A stretch of 64,000 nucleotides of DNA from Butyrivibrio sp. INlla14 (GTDB lineage Bacteria; Bacillota; Clostridia; Lachnospirales; Lachnospiraceae), in the NCBI RefSeq assembly GCF_900102515.1, contig NZ_FMVS01000011.1, positions 1-64,000 on the forward strand. The letters are read 5' to 3'. This document shows, in pieces, positions 18,261 through 27,924 of the stretch. Positions within the stretch are counted from its first letter, which is position 1. Each line of letters begins with the position of its first letter. Made by a program: the position numbers and the translations under genes. The notes under the pieces were generated by a model. That model was not told the origin of the DNA, did no database searches, and saw only the letters and a program-made list of their open reading frames with translations.

Positions 18261-19340
18261 TTAGTTTTCTCTTTCAAACTTATCCATGAACTGAACAAGC
18301 TTCTCTACGCCTTCCTGCGGCATTGCATTGTAGATACTTGCTCTCATTCCGCCAACAGTTCTGTGACCCTTAAGACTAACAAAACCTGCCTTTGTAGCCT
18401 CTGCAATAAACTTAGCATTTAGTTCTTCAGAATCTGTAATGAATGGAACATTCATAAGTGATCTGTCCTCTTTTCTTACAGTTCCTTTGAACATCTTGCT
18501 CTGATCAAGATAATCATAGAGAATTTTGGCCTTAGCTTCATTTCTCTTCTTCATCTCTGACAGGCCACCTTGCTGTTTAAGCCACTTAAATACAAGTCCG
18601 CACATGTAAATACTCCAGCAGTTAGGAGTGTTGTACAAAGATCCGTTGTCAGCCTGAGTCTTCCACTTCAGCATTGTTGGTGTATAAGATGGAACATCAT
18701 CTGTAATAAGGTCTTCTCTGATAATACTGATAACAAGGCCCGCAGGTCCAACGTTTTTCTGAACTCCGCCATATATAACGCCGTACTTAGTTACATCTAC
18801 CGGTTCAGACAAAAAACATGATGATACATCAGAAACAAGGATATGTCCCTTTGTGTTTGGAAGGGTCTTGAATTTAGTTCCGTAAATTGTGTTATTCTCG
18901 CAGATATAGACATAATCTGCATCTTCTGGGATATCCAAATCAGAACAATCTGGAATATATGAAAAGGTCTTGTCTGCACTGGATGCAACCTCAATTGCCT
19001 CGCCGTACTTCTGAGCCTCCTGATATGCCTTCTTGGCCCACTGACCAGTGATTATATAAGCTGCCTTTTTATTCTTCATAAGATTCAGAGGAATAGCTGC
19101 AAACTGCTGACTTGCACCGCCTTGTAAAAAGAGAACCTTGTAATTATCAGGAATATTCATAAGTTCTCTAATGTCAGCTTCTGCTGTCTGAATTACGTTA
19201 TCAAAAGTCTTAGATCTGTGGCTCATCTCGTTAATAGACATGCCGCATCCGTTGTAATCAAGCATTTCTGCTGCGGCCTGTTTCAATACTTCTTCTGGTA
19301 AAACTGCTGGTCCTGCTGAAAAATTGTAAACTCTAGACAT
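18261..19340 (-). CDS. serC: Phosphoserine aminotransferase
   Basis: A PLP enzyme converting 3-phosphohydroxypyruvate and glutamate to phosphoserine. The 359-residue protein has the PLP lysine K195 in GGVQKNVGPAG, the N-terminal NFSAGPAVLPEEVL signature and the phosphate-binding GGASQQF loop, all normal for SerC. AGGAGGAGT lies nine bases before ATG. It heads the operon from a promoter with a perfect -35. Confidence 0.97.
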   Translation of the reverse strand: MSRVYNFSAGPAVLPEEVLKQAAAEMLDYNGCGMSINEMSHRSKTFDNVIQTAEADIRELMNIPDNYKVLFLQGGASQQFAAIPLNLMKNKKAAYIITGQWAKKAYQEAQKYGEAIEVASSADKTFSYIPDCSDLDIPEDADYVYICENNTIYGTKFKTLPNTKGHILVSDVSSCFLSEPVDVTKYGVIYGGVQKNVGPAGLVISIIREDLITDDVPSYTPTMLKWKTQADNGSLYNTPNCWSIYMCGLVFKWLKQQGGLSEMKKRNEAKAKILYDYLDQSKMFKGTVRKEDRSLMNVPFITDSEELNAKFIAEATKAGFVSLKGHRTVGGMRASIYNAMPQEGVEKLVQFMDKFEREN

Positions 19341-19417
19341 TTCTAACTCCTCCTGTTATTACGTTTTATCGAATAAATACTTTTCTCGTTTAAATCGATA
19401 AATTTTCCTTTGAAACT

Positions 19418-19446
19418 ACTTTAAAGTGCGAAAGTAAAAATGTCAA
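19418..19446 (-). promoter_or_regulatory. serC operon promoter
   Basis: Minus strand: consensus TTGACA (19441-19446), 17 bases, TAAAGT (19418-19423), about 78 bases before the serC start. The leader holds no T-box or riboswitch that I can recognise. Confidence 0.65.
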
Positions 19447-19489
19447 GAACGTTATTCAATAATTAATGTTATTAAATTTTTTATTCCAA

Positions 19490-19538
19490 AAAAATACCGA
19501 AATGGAAAGATTTTAAATCTTAACATTTCGGTATTTTT
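19490..19538 (-). terminator. Terminator after L,D-transpeptidase
   Basis: AAAAATACCGAAATG (19490-19504) pairs with CATTTCGGTATTTTT (19524-19538). The loop is itself partly self-complementary. The flanking A and T runs make it a strong, possibly bidirectional, intrinsic terminator. Confidence 0.8.
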
Positions 19539-19551
19539 AAGCCTCTAAATA

Positions 19552-21075
19552 TTAGTAATGAAGCATAACTGGAGTTCCTACTTCACAGACTTCCCACAGC
19601 TTTTCAACGCTTTCCAGCGGGCAATTTATACATCCGTGAGATCCATCTTTTTTGTATATTTCTTCTCCAAATTTTTTGCGCCAGGTTGCATCATGAATGC
19701 CAACTCCTTTATTAACTCCCAGCCAATAATTTACATAGGAAACATAATCTACCCCAACAAGATTTGTATGATAGCGTTTATTATAAACTTCAAAAAATCC
19801 TGTAGGTGTTCCTCTTCCCCTGTTAATATTTCCTGTAACAACAGGCATATCCATGGAAAGTTCTCCATTTACGTAATAATACAGATGCTGCTGTCCCATG
19901 TCTACTTCAATAAAGGTCTTTCCAAGCTTATCAGAAGCAAAGTCCCACTTAAGATTCTCTACTTTTGATAAATCTTTGTGGCTTTCCTTATCGTAAGAAG
20001 AGTCTGTAAATAGAGCTTTTAAATTCTCGAACTCTGCTTCGGCATCAATTAAAACGCCACCGCTTTTCTTGTTTTCGTTATATAAGATAACATCAGAGCC
20101 GCCATTTAGATAATTTTGTATTAAGAAAGAAGTATCATATTTATCCGAAAGACCCTCCGCATAGGATAAAAGCCTGTCAACAACAATGATAGGATCCCCA
20201 TTATCATCCACCATAAAACCGTTATATTCAAAGATTCTTCCAGCAAGATAATCTCTACCACATAGCTCTCCATTAACAATATATATATCATCCGTTACAT
20301 CATCAAATTCCTCTGCATCAAACTCTGCTGCTGTTAAAATAAAGCTACTGATATCCTTTTTTGATAGTTCAACCTTACTACCCTGAAAATCACGAGTATA
20401 AGACTTATTCTGAAGTTCTTTGATTTTTTCAAAAAACTGACCAGTCTGCTTCTCTTGTTCTGTTTCTGTGTATTTTACATAACAGCCTCCACCTACATAA
20501 GTCTTGGCTGTAGATAAATCTACCACCTTTGAAAGATTTAAAAGGCCATTGTAGGTAACGCCTTTTATTTCATCCATATTGGGCTTAATACAGCCCTTGG
20601 GTTCAAATTCATAACCATTTTCCCCAAGTGTAATCTTAGCACCACCATCATCTGTATCTTTTAATACATCCCAGTCATCAATGGCCTTATCTACTTTTGT
20701 CTCATCATACTTGCAAAAAGAAAGCTCTTTTACATGGGTTGGTCTAAATAGAAATTTCCCCCAATAGATTCCTCCCCTAGTTTTCTGAAGTCTCACTAAA
20801 TTCTGCAAATACGAGTGCTCATAATCAATGTCTTCAGCCCTGATATATAGGCTCTCTCCAGATATATCCATCAGGATAATACCAGAATATTCATCCTGAG
20901 CTATGAGAATGTCATTGACTTCTTCCGGAGTTTTGCCTGTACAATAGACTCCATTTACCCATAAAAATGCAGGGAACACATCTTTATAGGCATAAGCCAG
21001 AAAAATGTACACCGCACAGGCAATTCCAATTATGAAAGGAACTATCAGCGCCCCAATCAGTCTTCTTTTTTTCAT
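19552..21075 (-). CDS. Membrane-anchored L,D-transpeptidase (YkuD domain)
   Basis: Forms 3-3 peptidoglycan cross-links or attaches proteins to peptidoglycan through a catalytic cysteine. The protein has 507 residues: a short basic N-terminus and one transmembrane segment (about 6-28), an extracellular region of about 330 residues resembling the peptidoglycan-binding repeats found before YkuD domains, and a C-terminal YkuD domain with SHGCIN (His480, Cys482). I start at MKKRRLIGA, directly after GGGAGAT; spacing is short, but the longer reading from 21108 has no site. It is monocistronic, flanked by a terminator downstream and a hairpin upstream. Confidence 0.9.
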   Translation of the reverse strand: MKKRRLIGALIVPFIIGIACAVYIFLAYAYKDVFPAFLWVNGVYCTGKTPEEVNDILIAQDEYSGIILMDISGESLYIRAEDIDYEHSYLQNLVRLQKTRGGIYWGKFLFRPTHVKELSFCKYDETKVDKAIDDWDVLKDTDDGGAKITLGENGYEFEPKGCIKPNMDEIKGVTYNGLLNLSKVVDLSTAKTYVGGGCYVKYTETEQEKQTGQFFEKIKELQNKSYTRDFQGSKVELSKKDISSFILTAAEFDAEEFDDVTDDIYIVNGELCGRDYLAGRIFEYNGFMVDDNGDPIIVVDRLLSYAEGLSDKYDTSFLIQNYLNGGSDVILYNENKKSGGVLIDAEAEFENLKALFTDSSYDKESHKDLSKVENLKWDFASDKLGKTFIEVDMGQQHLYYYVNGELSMDMPVVTGNINRGRGTPTGFFEVYNKRYHTNLVGVDYVSYVNYWLGVNKGVGIHDATWRKKFGEEIYKKDGSHGCINCPLESVEKLWEVCEVGTPVMLHY

Positions 21076-21094
21076 ATCTCCCTTTTCCCCACTA

Positions 21095-21142
21095 AATAAC
21101 TGCAGCATATTCTGGATAACGAATAATTCTGCTGCAGTTATT
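21095..21142 (-). repeat. Long inverted repeat between ilvB and L,D-transpeptidase
   Basis: AATAACTGCAGCA (21095-21107) pairs perfectly over 13 bp with TGCTGCAGTTATT (21130-21142), with an inner TATTC/GAATA stem. The run after it (TTATTTAG) is a poor U-tract. It may terminate ilvB transcripts or form a 5' leader hairpin just before the L,D-transpeptidase ribosome site. Confidence 0.6.
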
Positions 21143-21158
21143 AGTATACTTCTTATAA

Positions 21159-22838
21159 TTACTTTTTGCCAGTAAGGTCCTTTTCATCAAAAGCTTCGCT
21201 GATAGATGCTCCTGCTGGAACCATAGGAAATACCTTGTCATCCTCTTCAATGATGCAGTCAATAAGAACTGGCACTTTTGATTTTAACGCCTTTTTAAGT
21301 GCAGGCACAACCTCAGACTTCTTGGTTACACGGATTGCCAAACATCCAAGGCCTTCTGCCACTTTACAGTAGTCAACCTTATCTTTAAACACTGTCTGAG
21401 AATAATGCTGCTCGTAAAAAAGTGTCTGCCACTGTCTTACCATACCAAGAACACTGTTGTTGATCACAATCTCTATGATAGGAAGGTTATATCTTGAGGC
21501 TGTTGCAAGCTCGTTCATATTCATTCTAAAGCAGCCATCTCCGGCAATATTGATAACCTGTTTGTCCGGGTTACCAACCTTGGCCCCAATACAGGCACCA
21601 AGTCCGTATCCCATTGTACCAAGGCCGCCAGAAGTAAGAAATGTTCTAGGGTTCCTAAATTTGTAGTACTGTGCAGCCCACATCTGATGCTGTCCTACAT
21701 CTGTAGTTATTATCGCATCATCCTCGGTCAGTTTATCAAGTTCCTCCACGATATATGGACATGTAAGCTTACCATCATCGTAGGAGAGAGGGAATTTCTT
21801 TTTATAATCAGAAATCTTTTTTAGCCAATCCTCGTGTTCTTGTTTCTCGAGTTTAGCATTTATGGCGCTTAGTACCAGTTTTAAATCTCCAACAATTGCG
21901 TAGTTAACACGTATATTTTTGTTAATCTCAGCCGCATCAACATCAATCTGAAGGATCTTGGCCTTAGAAGCAAAGGTCTTGGCGTTTCCTGTAACTCTGT
22001 CTGAGAATCTTGCTCCAAGGGTTAGAAGAAGGTCGCACTCGCTAACGCCAAAGTTAGATGCCTTTGTTCCATGCATACCAATCATGCCTGTATAAAGCTT
22101 ATTAGTACCGTCAAAAGCACCCTTTCCCATAAGTGTGTCACAAACAGGCGCCTCTACTAGTTCAGCAAATTTCCTAAGTTCATCTGAAGCTCCAGATATA
22201 ACGGCTCCTCCGCCAACATAGATAAATGGCCTCTTAGAGGCTTTGATCATCTTTATAGCAGTATTTATGTCATCGCTCTTAAAGGTCTTTACAGGCTCTT
22301 CCTCTGCGATCACAACTGGTCTGAAGTCGCAGCTCTTTGCTGTGACATCCTTGGTTATGTCAACGATAACAGGTCCTGGCCTTCCGGATTTAGCAATCTT
22401 AAAGGCCTTGCGAATAGTATCTGCCAGCTCCTTGATATCTTTAACAATATAGCCATGCTTGGTTATAGGCATTGTAATTCCAGCAATATCTACCTCCTGG
22501 AAAGAGTCCTTGCCAAGAAGGGGAAGATTAACATTGCAGGTAATTGCAACAATAGGAACTGAATCCATATAAGCTGTGGCTATTCCTGTCACAAGGTTGG
22601 TTGAGCCCGGTCCACTTGTAGCAAAGCATACTCCAACCTTGCCTGTAGATCTGGCATAGCCGTCTGCCGCATGAGCAGCTCCCTGTTCATGACTCGTCAG
22701 AATATGGAGAAAATCATCTCCCTGCTTATAAAGCTCATCATAAATATTTAAAATAGTTCCTCCAGGGTAACCAAAAATTGTATCTACACCCTGTTCTTTC
22801 AAACATTCAAGAACTATCTGAGATCCTGTCAACTGCAT
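21159..22838 (-). CDS. ilvB: Acetolactate synthase large subunit
   Basis: A ThDP enzyme joining two pyruvates to acetolactate (or pyruvate with 2-oxobutyrate) for valine, leucine and isoleucine. The 559-residue protein has the catalytic Glu51 in TSHEQG, an FAD-domain middle section, and the ThDP/Mg motif GDGCFRMNMNELATA with NN near the C-terminus. I start at the second ATG (MQLTGSQ), nine bases after GAGGAG; the ATG two codons earlier is too close to the site. It is last in the leuB-GT-ilvD-ilvB run. No regulatory subunit (ilvN/ilvH) is adjacent, which is unusual but known. Confidence 0.95.
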   Translation of the reverse strand: MQLTGSQIVLECLKEQGVDTIFGYPGGTILNIYDELYKQGDDFLHILTSHEQGAAHAADGYARSTGKVGVCFATSGPGSTNLVTGIATAYMDSVPIVAITCNVNLPLLGKDSFQEVDIAGITMPITKHGYIVKDIKELADTIRKAFKIAKSGRPGPVIVDITKDVTAKSCDFRPVVIAEEEPVKTFKSDDINTAIKMIKASKRPFIYVGGGAVISGASDELRKFAELVEAPVCDTLMGKGAFDGTNKLYTGMIGMHGTKASNFGVSECDLLLTLGARFSDRVTGNAKTFASKAKILQIDVDAAEINKNIRVNYAIVGDLKLVLSAINAKLEKQEHEDWLKKISDYKKKFPLSYDDGKLTCPYIVEELDKLTEDDAIITTDVGQHQMWAAQYYKFRNPRTFLTSGGLGTMGYGLGACIGAKVGNPDKQVINIAGDGCFRMNMNELATASRYNLPIIEIVINNSVLGMVRQWQTLFYEQHYSQTVFKDKVDYCKVAEGLGCLAIRVTKKSEVVPALKKALKSKVPVLIDCIIEEDDKVFPMVPAGASISEAFDEKDLTGKK

Positions 22839-22886
22839 TTTCATATACTCCTCTTATAAAAAATTCACATCTAGCTTGCCAGTTTA

Positions 22887-24566
22887 TTACTTCCTTCCAG
22901 GTATTTCAAGAATAGCTCCGCGATTACCACTTGTAACAAGTTCGCGGTATCTTGCAAGATAACCATCCTTAACCTTAGGCTCACGTGGCTGCCATTTTTC
23001 TTTCCTCTTTAAAAGTTCTTCATCAGAAACCTTAACGTTAAGAGAATTGTTAGGAATATCAATGCTTATGATATCTCCTTCCTCAATAAGAGCAATTGGT
23101 CCGCCAACAGCAGCTTCTGGAGATACATGTCCTATAGAAGCGCCTCTGCTTGCTCCCGAGAAACGGCCATCTGTAATAAGGGCAACAGTTGAACCAAGTC
23201 CCATACCTGCTATAGCAGATGTAGGATTGAGCATTTCTCTCATTCCAGGGCCACCCTTAGGTCCCTCATATCTGATAACTACAACATCCCCAGCATTTAT
23301 CTTGCCGCCAAGTATAGCTGCAATAGCATCCTCTTCGCAATCGAATACTCTTGCAGGTCCTTCATGTGTCATCATTTCAGGTGCAACGGCACTCTTTTTA
23401 ACTATTCCTGTATCTGGAGCAATATTTCCCTTGAGCACGGCAATTCCGCCTGTCTGCATATATGGGTTTTCAATAGGCCTGATAACCTCAGGATTAAGGT
23501 TATGTACACCTTCAAGATTTTCCTTGATAGTCTTACCTGTTACAGTTAAAAGATCTGTATTGAGCAGGTTCTTTTTAACAAGCTCAGACATAACAGCCAG
23601 TACGCCACCAGCCTCGTTGAGGTCTTCCATGTAGGTTGGACCTGCAGGAGCAAGGTGACAAAGGTTCGGAGTCTTAGCAGATACTTCGTTAGCAATTTCC
23701 ATATTAAGCTCAACGCCTGCCTCATGTGCAATAGCGGGAAGATGAAGCATAGTATTTGTTGAGCATCCAAGAGCCATATCCATTGCAAGAGCATTCATAA
23801 ATGCCTCTTTAGTCATGATATCTCTTGGCCTTATATTCTTTTCTACAAGATTCATTACGGCATAACCTGCCTTCTTGGCAAGTCTGATACGGGCTGAATA
23901 TACAGCAGGGATAGTTCCATTTCCAGGAAGTCCCATGCCTATTGTCTCTGTAAGGCAGTTCATGGAATTTGCTGTATACATACCTGAACATGAACCGCAG
24001 GTAGGGCAAGCCTTTTCCTCATATTCACAGAGTTTCTCAGATGTAATCTTGCCGGCAGTAGCACTTCCAACAGCCTCAAATACAGATGAAAGAGATGTCT
24101 TATGTCCGTCAACTCTTCCAGCCATCATAGGGCCACCTGATACAAAAACTGTAGGGATGTTAACTCTGGCAGCTGCCATCAAAAGTCCAGGAACGTTCTT
24201 GTCACAGTTTGGAATGCAGACCATGCCATCAAAAGCATGCGCCTTGGCAAGACATTCAGTACTATCCGCAATAAGATCTCTGGTAACAAGGGAATACTTC
24301 ATTCCAACGTGTCCCATAGCAATTCCGTCGCATACTGCTATGGCAGGAACAACCACAGGCATTCCGCCAGTTTCCGCTACTGCAAGCTTAACAGCATCTG
24401 TGATCTTATCAAGATTCATATGTCCTGGAATAATCTCATTATATGAACTCACAATACCAATAAGTGGTTTTCTTCTCTCTTCTTCAGTAAATCCAAGAGC
24501 GTTAAATAAGCTCCTGTGAGGTGCCTGTTGAATGCCTTCAAAAACTCGTTCACTGTTCCTTCCCAT
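22887..24566 (-). CDS. ilvD: Dihydroxy-acid dehydratase
   Basis: An Fe-S dehydratase forming 2-oxoisovalerate and 2-oxo-3-methylvalerate. The 559-residue protein carries the cluster and metal ligands: Cys79 in [16 protein letters not shown] (C117, C121, D122, K123) and the later [15 protein letters not shown], plus the C-terminal [22 protein letters not shown] precedes the ATG. It lies about 50 bases upstream of ilvB and 16 bases downstream of the membrane glycosyltransferase-like gene. Confidence 0.97.
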   Translation of the reverse strand: MGRNSERVFEGIQQAPHRSLFNALGFTEEERRKPLIGIVSSYNEIIPGHMNLDKITDAVKLAVAETGGMPVVVPAIAVCDGIAMGHVGMKYSLVTRDLIADSTECLAKAHAFDGMVCIPNCDKNVPGLLMAAARVNIPTVFVSGGPMMAGRVDGHKTSLSSVFEAVGSATAGKITSEKLCEYEEKACPTCGSCSGMYTANSMNCLTETIGMGLPGNGTIPAVYSARIRLAKKAGYAVMNLVEKNIRPRDIMTKEAFMNALAMDMALGCSTNTMLHLPAIAHEAGVELNMEIANEVSAKTPNLCHLAPAGPTYMEDLNEAGGVLAVMSELVKKNLLNTDLLTVTGKTIKENLEGVHNLNPEVIRPIENPYMQTGGIAVLKGNIAPDTGIVKKSAVAPEMMTHEGPARVFDCEEDAIAAILGGKINAGDVVVIRYEGPKGGPGMREMLNPTSAIAGMGLGSTVALITDGRFSGASRGASIGHVSPEAAVGGPIALIEEGDIISIDIPNNSLNVKVSDEELLKRKEKWQPREPKVKDGYLARYRELVTSGNRGAILEIPGRK

Positions 24567-24582
24567 AACTCAAATCTCCTTT

Positions 24583-26286
24583 TTACTTAGTATATAAAAT
24601 AATAGAATCATTTTCATATTGAATGTGCATAGTACTAAGATATTCCCAGTCTATAGTCTCATAGGTCTGATAAAATCTTGAAAGGTACTGGCCGCTATAG
24701 CCCTCTTCCATCATGTTCCTGTCAAGAATCACAACATCAGCCCCTGTCACATCTCTTTTATCACATTCCAGATCAAAGCCAAATTTAAGAAGATACTCCT
24801 GGTCTTCGTCAAGAACGCAAGGCGTCTTTTTAGCTGAAATGTTTGCAATATACATAGTGTTAAAAATATCATTTTCCCTAATGCCAACTTGAGAATTAAA
24901 GGTACTTCCAAAAAGTCTCGCAATAAAAAGCAGCATTATGACGACAACAGGAGTATATACTCCAAGCCCATCATACCACTTGCCTGTCCTGGTGACATTT
25001 TCTGTCTCATTGTGTTTCTCAGAGTGTTTGACAAATAGGCCTTTTCCACTTACGGCTCTGTTATAAAATCTTATTGTGACATTAATCAGTTTCTCAAAGC
25101 AGGATATAACACAAAGCGTCATAAAAAAAGAGCCATATCCAAAGCCACGTAGTGATGGCAAATTGTGAGTCGCTATTAGCACAAGGACCACGAAAAAGAT
25201 ATTGATAATGGCCATAAGATTAACTACAGTCCTGCTATATTCAAAATGCCTTATGCACTCAGCGATCATTATAGCTACGCCACTTACCAAAAATATCAAT
25301 AAGACTACCCAGAATCCAGGCAACATATAGTTTAAAAGATCAACTATCCAGGATAGAAACTGTTCTTTAAAAAGATCTACCCTGCCGTAGTCCTGTTGTC
25401 TTTGCATATACATAAAACTCATACCAGTTCCGAGCGCCTTAATGGGATTTCTAAGAAGCACCAGACCATCTGATGTTTCATAAAAAGCTGACCTGCTGTC
25501 CCCTACAAGCCTCTTAGCGCCAACCATAAACCATATGATCGTATATAGGATAAGAGTTCCAAAAAAGCTTACACCAATAGCTGTAATAACACTGTTTAAC
25601 TTTTTAAAATAAATGTTCTCAGCATCACTTTCAAAAAACTTCCTGCTTCTGAAACCATTAATAAAAAGAAATACTACAGTAGTCAGACAAACAGGAACCG
25701 CCCAATAAATGCTGCTTGGGGTCGTGTAAACTCCGTATATGATGCAAATGATAAAAGTAATATACCTGTAATTTCTAGCCTCAACAGCTCTGCACATATC
25801 AGTTGCAGCATACACAGCAAGCAAAAAGCAAAACGTAGCAAGGGTATATCCTCTCCCCTGAATGCTATATTCATTTACTACCTGCATAGAGGCATAAAGA
25901 ACAACTGCCGCAAAGGGAAGGGCATGGGCAAAGAATTTCTTGCATATCCTGTACACCAGTATAAGATTGCTGACAGCGCATATATAGGATATTCCTCTAA
26001 GACCTATGTAGTTGTTACCAAAATAATTCATGACAGAGGCAAGAACCGAATAGCCAATATGATTATTGGGTGATGGCCAGTTCAGGGCAGAATATAAAGG
26101 CCCATTACTAATGAAATGATAAAAAGTCACAAGTTCCTCATGCTGAGGTGTTATGACAAACATCCTCCACATGTAGTAGGCAGCCATACCAATAACAAAT
26201 AGTGTTGTGGCCATTGTCTCTGGTTCATGAGGCAAAACATCATATATTTTCTTTTCAGTTTTAGCAATTAGTAATTCTCTCTGCAA
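24583..26286 (-). CDS. Polytopic membrane protein, GT39/PMT-like
   Basis: A 567-residue membrane protein with ten or more hydrophobic segments. The first extracytoplasmic loop ([17 protein letters not shown], then [12 protein letters not shown]) and the following RGISYICAV resemble the lipid-linked-sugar glycosyltransferases of the GT39/ArnT type, where an acidic pair in that loop is catalytic. I cannot identify the acceptor. The start is TTG with GGGAG six bases upstream, and the first 26 bases overlap the leuB 3' end. The next ATG is 24 codons in, with no site. Its place inside a branched-chain amino acid operon is odd and may reflect an insertion that kept cotranscription. Confidence 0.65.
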   Translation of the reverse strand: MQRELLIAKTEKKIYDVLPHEPETMATTLFVIGMAAYYMWRMFVITPQHEELVTFYHFISNGPLYSALNWPSPNNHIGYSVLASVMNYFGNNYIGLRGISYICAVSNLILVYRICKKFFAHALPFAAVVLYASMQVVNEYSIQGRGYTLATFCFLLAVYAATDMCRAVEARNYRYITFIICIIYGVYTTPSSIYWAVPVCLTTVVFLFINGFRSRKFFESDAENIYFKKLNSVITAIGVSFFGTLILYTIIWFMVGAKRLVGDSRSAFYETSDGLVLLRNPIKALGTGMSFMYMQRQQDYGRVDLFKEQFLSWIVDLLNYMLPGFWVVLLIFLVSGVAIMIAECIRHFEYSRTVVNLMAIINIFFVVLVLIATHNLPSLRGFGYGSFFMTLCVISCFEKLINVTIRFYNRAVSGKGLFVKHSEKHNETENVTRTGKWYDGLGVYTPVVVIMLLFIARLFGSTFNSQVGIRENDIFNTMYIANISAKKTPCVLDEDQEYLLKFGFDLECDKRDVTGADVVILDRNMMEEGYSGQYLSRFYQTYETIDWEYLSTMHIQYENDSIILYTK

Positions 26287-27364
26287 TTAAATCTCCCATC
26301 TCAGTACAGGAAGTTTTTGTAAATCTATCTTCCTGCCCCTTAGGCATGATGTCAACTGTTCTGAAACCATCCTCTAAAACTTTTTTAACAGCTTTTTCAA
26401 TAGAATCTGCTTCTTTATCAAGATTAAATGTATACCGAAGCATCATAGCTGCAGAAAGGATTGTAGCTATCGGATTAGCAATATTCATTCCTGCAATATC
26501 AGGAGCACTTCCATGGCTCGGCTCATAAAGGCCAAAACTCGTGTCGTTCAAAGAAGCGCTGGACAACATACCAATTGACCCTGTTATCATACTAGCTTCA
26601 TCTGATAAAATATCACCAAACATATTTTCAGTAAGGACCACATCAAACTGGGAAGGATCCTTAACAAGCTGCATAGCGCAGTTATCAACCAGCATATGTT
26701 CAAGTCTTACATCAGGATAATCCTGCGCAACTTCCTCTACAACTTTTCTCCAAAGTCTTGAAGAATCAAGAACATTGGCTTTATCAACACTAGTTACGCT
26801 TTTTCTGCGCTTTCTGGCAACATCAAAGGCTCTTATAGCAATACGTCTTATCTCAGATTCCCTGTAAACAAGAGTATCAGTCGCAACCAGCTCTCCATCT
26901 ACTTCTTTTGTATTTCTCTCGCCAAAATATAGACCACCAGTAAGCTCTCTCATGATCAGCATGTCAAAGCCCTTTTCACCTGTAGCCTCTTTTAATGGGC
27001 AGGCATCCTTGAGCTCTGGATAAAGATAAGCTGGTCTGAGATTAGCAAAAAGATTAAGGGATTTACGAAGCTTTAAAAGTCCTGCCTCTGGTCTAAGCGA
27101 GGGATCAAGCTTATACCAGGGAGAAGTAGATGTATTTCCTCCAATAGAGCCCATAAGTACAGCATCTGCTGCTCTGCAGATCTCAATCGTCTCATCTGTA
27201 AGCGGAACGCCCACAGCATCTATGGAGCATCCCCCCATAAGTACATCAGTGAATTCTATTTCATGTTCAAAAACCATTGAAACCTTTTTAAGAACCTTCT
27301 TGGCCTCTGTAACGATTTCAGGTCCGATTCCATCCCCCGGAATACAAGTCACTTTCATTTTCAT
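26261..27364 (-). CDS. leuB: 3-isopropylmalate dehydrogenase
   Basis: An NAD-dependent oxidative decarboxylase of leucine synthesis. The 367-residue protein starts [13 protein letters not shown] and contains the metal-binding [10 protein letters not shown] and the NAD-site [18 protein letters not shown] motif; length is normal. GGAGGAG lies six bases before the ATG. It is first in the operon leading to ilvB, although leuA and leuCD are not present here. Confidence 0.97.
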   Translation of the reverse strand: MKMKVTCIPGDGIGPEIVTEAKKVLKKVSMVFEHEIEFTDVLMGGCSIDAVGVPLTDETIEICRAADAVLMGSIGGNTSTSPWYKLDPSLRPEAGLLKLRKSLNLFANLRPAYLYPELKDACPLKEATGEKGFDMLIMRELTGGLYFGERNTKEVDGELVATDTLVYRESEIRRIAIRAFDVARKRRKSVTSVDKANVLDSSRLWRKVVEEVAQDYPDVRLEHMLVDNCAMQLVKDPSQFDVVLTENMFGDILSDEASMITGSIGMLSSASLNDTSFGLYEPSHGSAPDIAGMNIANPIATILSAAMMLRYTFNLDKEADSIEKAVKKVLEDGFRTVDIMPKGQEDRFTKTSCTEMGDLIAERITNC

Positions 27365-27397
27365 GTCTTACTCCTCCTGATATTTTTACACGTCATT

Positions 27398-27426
27398 ATT
27401 TTAACGCGTGACAGTGCTATGTTAAA
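27398..27426 (-). promoter_or_regulatory. Possible leuB operon promoter
   Basis: Minus strand TTTAAC (27421-27426), 17 bases, TAAAAT (27398-27403), 34 bases before leuB. The -35 is weak. The preceding terminator at 27433-27462 argues that a start is needed here. No T-box leader fits in the space. Confidence 0.4.
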
Positions 27427-27432
27427 TAAAAA

Positions 27433-27462
27433 CCTGATTGGCCGTAGCGCGTGCCAATCAGG
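27433..27462 (-). terminator. Terminator after yajC
   Basis: Perfect 10-bp stem CCTGATTGGC (27433-27442) with GCCAATCAGG (27453-27462), 10-base loop, followed on the minus strand by TTTTTATTT. Confidence 0.88.
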
Positions 27463-27481
27463 CTAAAATTAAGCATAACAA

Positions 27482-27844
27482 TTATTTCTTCTTGGATTCC
27501 TTCTTAGAATCCTTGTCAGAAGACTCTGTTGCTATAGCATCCTCAGGCTTCTCAACCTCAACAATGGCTTCCTTGTACATAGGAATACGGCAGTTCTTGT
27601 TGTTGCCAAACTCAACAATTACCATGTCATCAGTGATATCAAGAATAACACCAACGAAACCACCAGTTGTTCTAACACTATCACCTACTGCAAGTGAAGC
27701 AAGTGTCTGTGCCTTCTGTTTCTGTTCCTTCCTCTGTGGACGGATCATAACAAAATATAAAAATCCGAATAAAACAGCATAAATTGCAACGATTACAAGC
27801 ATGTTACCCTGTGCAGCAGAATCTGCAGTCAATAATAATCCCAT
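27482..27844 (-). CDS. yajC: Preprotein translocase auxiliary subunit YajC
   Basis: A 120-residue single-pass membrane protein associated with SecDF. One hydrophobic segment (about 13-33) is followed by MIRPQRKEQK and the conserved LAVGDSVRTTGG. The C-terminus is a charged Lys/Ser/Asp tail. GGAGG lies six bases before ATG. It follows tgt by 80 bases, the usual tgt-yajC order. Confidence 0.94.
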   Translation of the reverse strand: MGLLLTADSAAQGNMLVIVAIYAVLFGFLYFVMIRPQRKEQKQKAQTLASLAVGDSVRTTGGFVGVILDITDDMVIVEFGNNKNCRIPMYKEAIVEVEKPEDAIATESSDKDSKKESKKK

Positions 27845-27924
27845 AAAAATCCTCCAAAAAAACTTTATAAAATAAAATACTAGTCAATATTACTAAAATC
27901 TAAATGGAAATTCAAGTATAAGCT

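Noticed and set aside
23047-24519. Plus-strand open frames opposite ilvD
   Set aside because: They mirror the codon pattern of ilvD, have no ribosome sites and show no domain signal; treated as shadows.
27365-27481. T-box or leucine attenuator ahead of leuB
   Set aside because: The spacer is about 115 bases, and its only hairpin is the yajC terminator; no T-box sequence or leader peptide was found.
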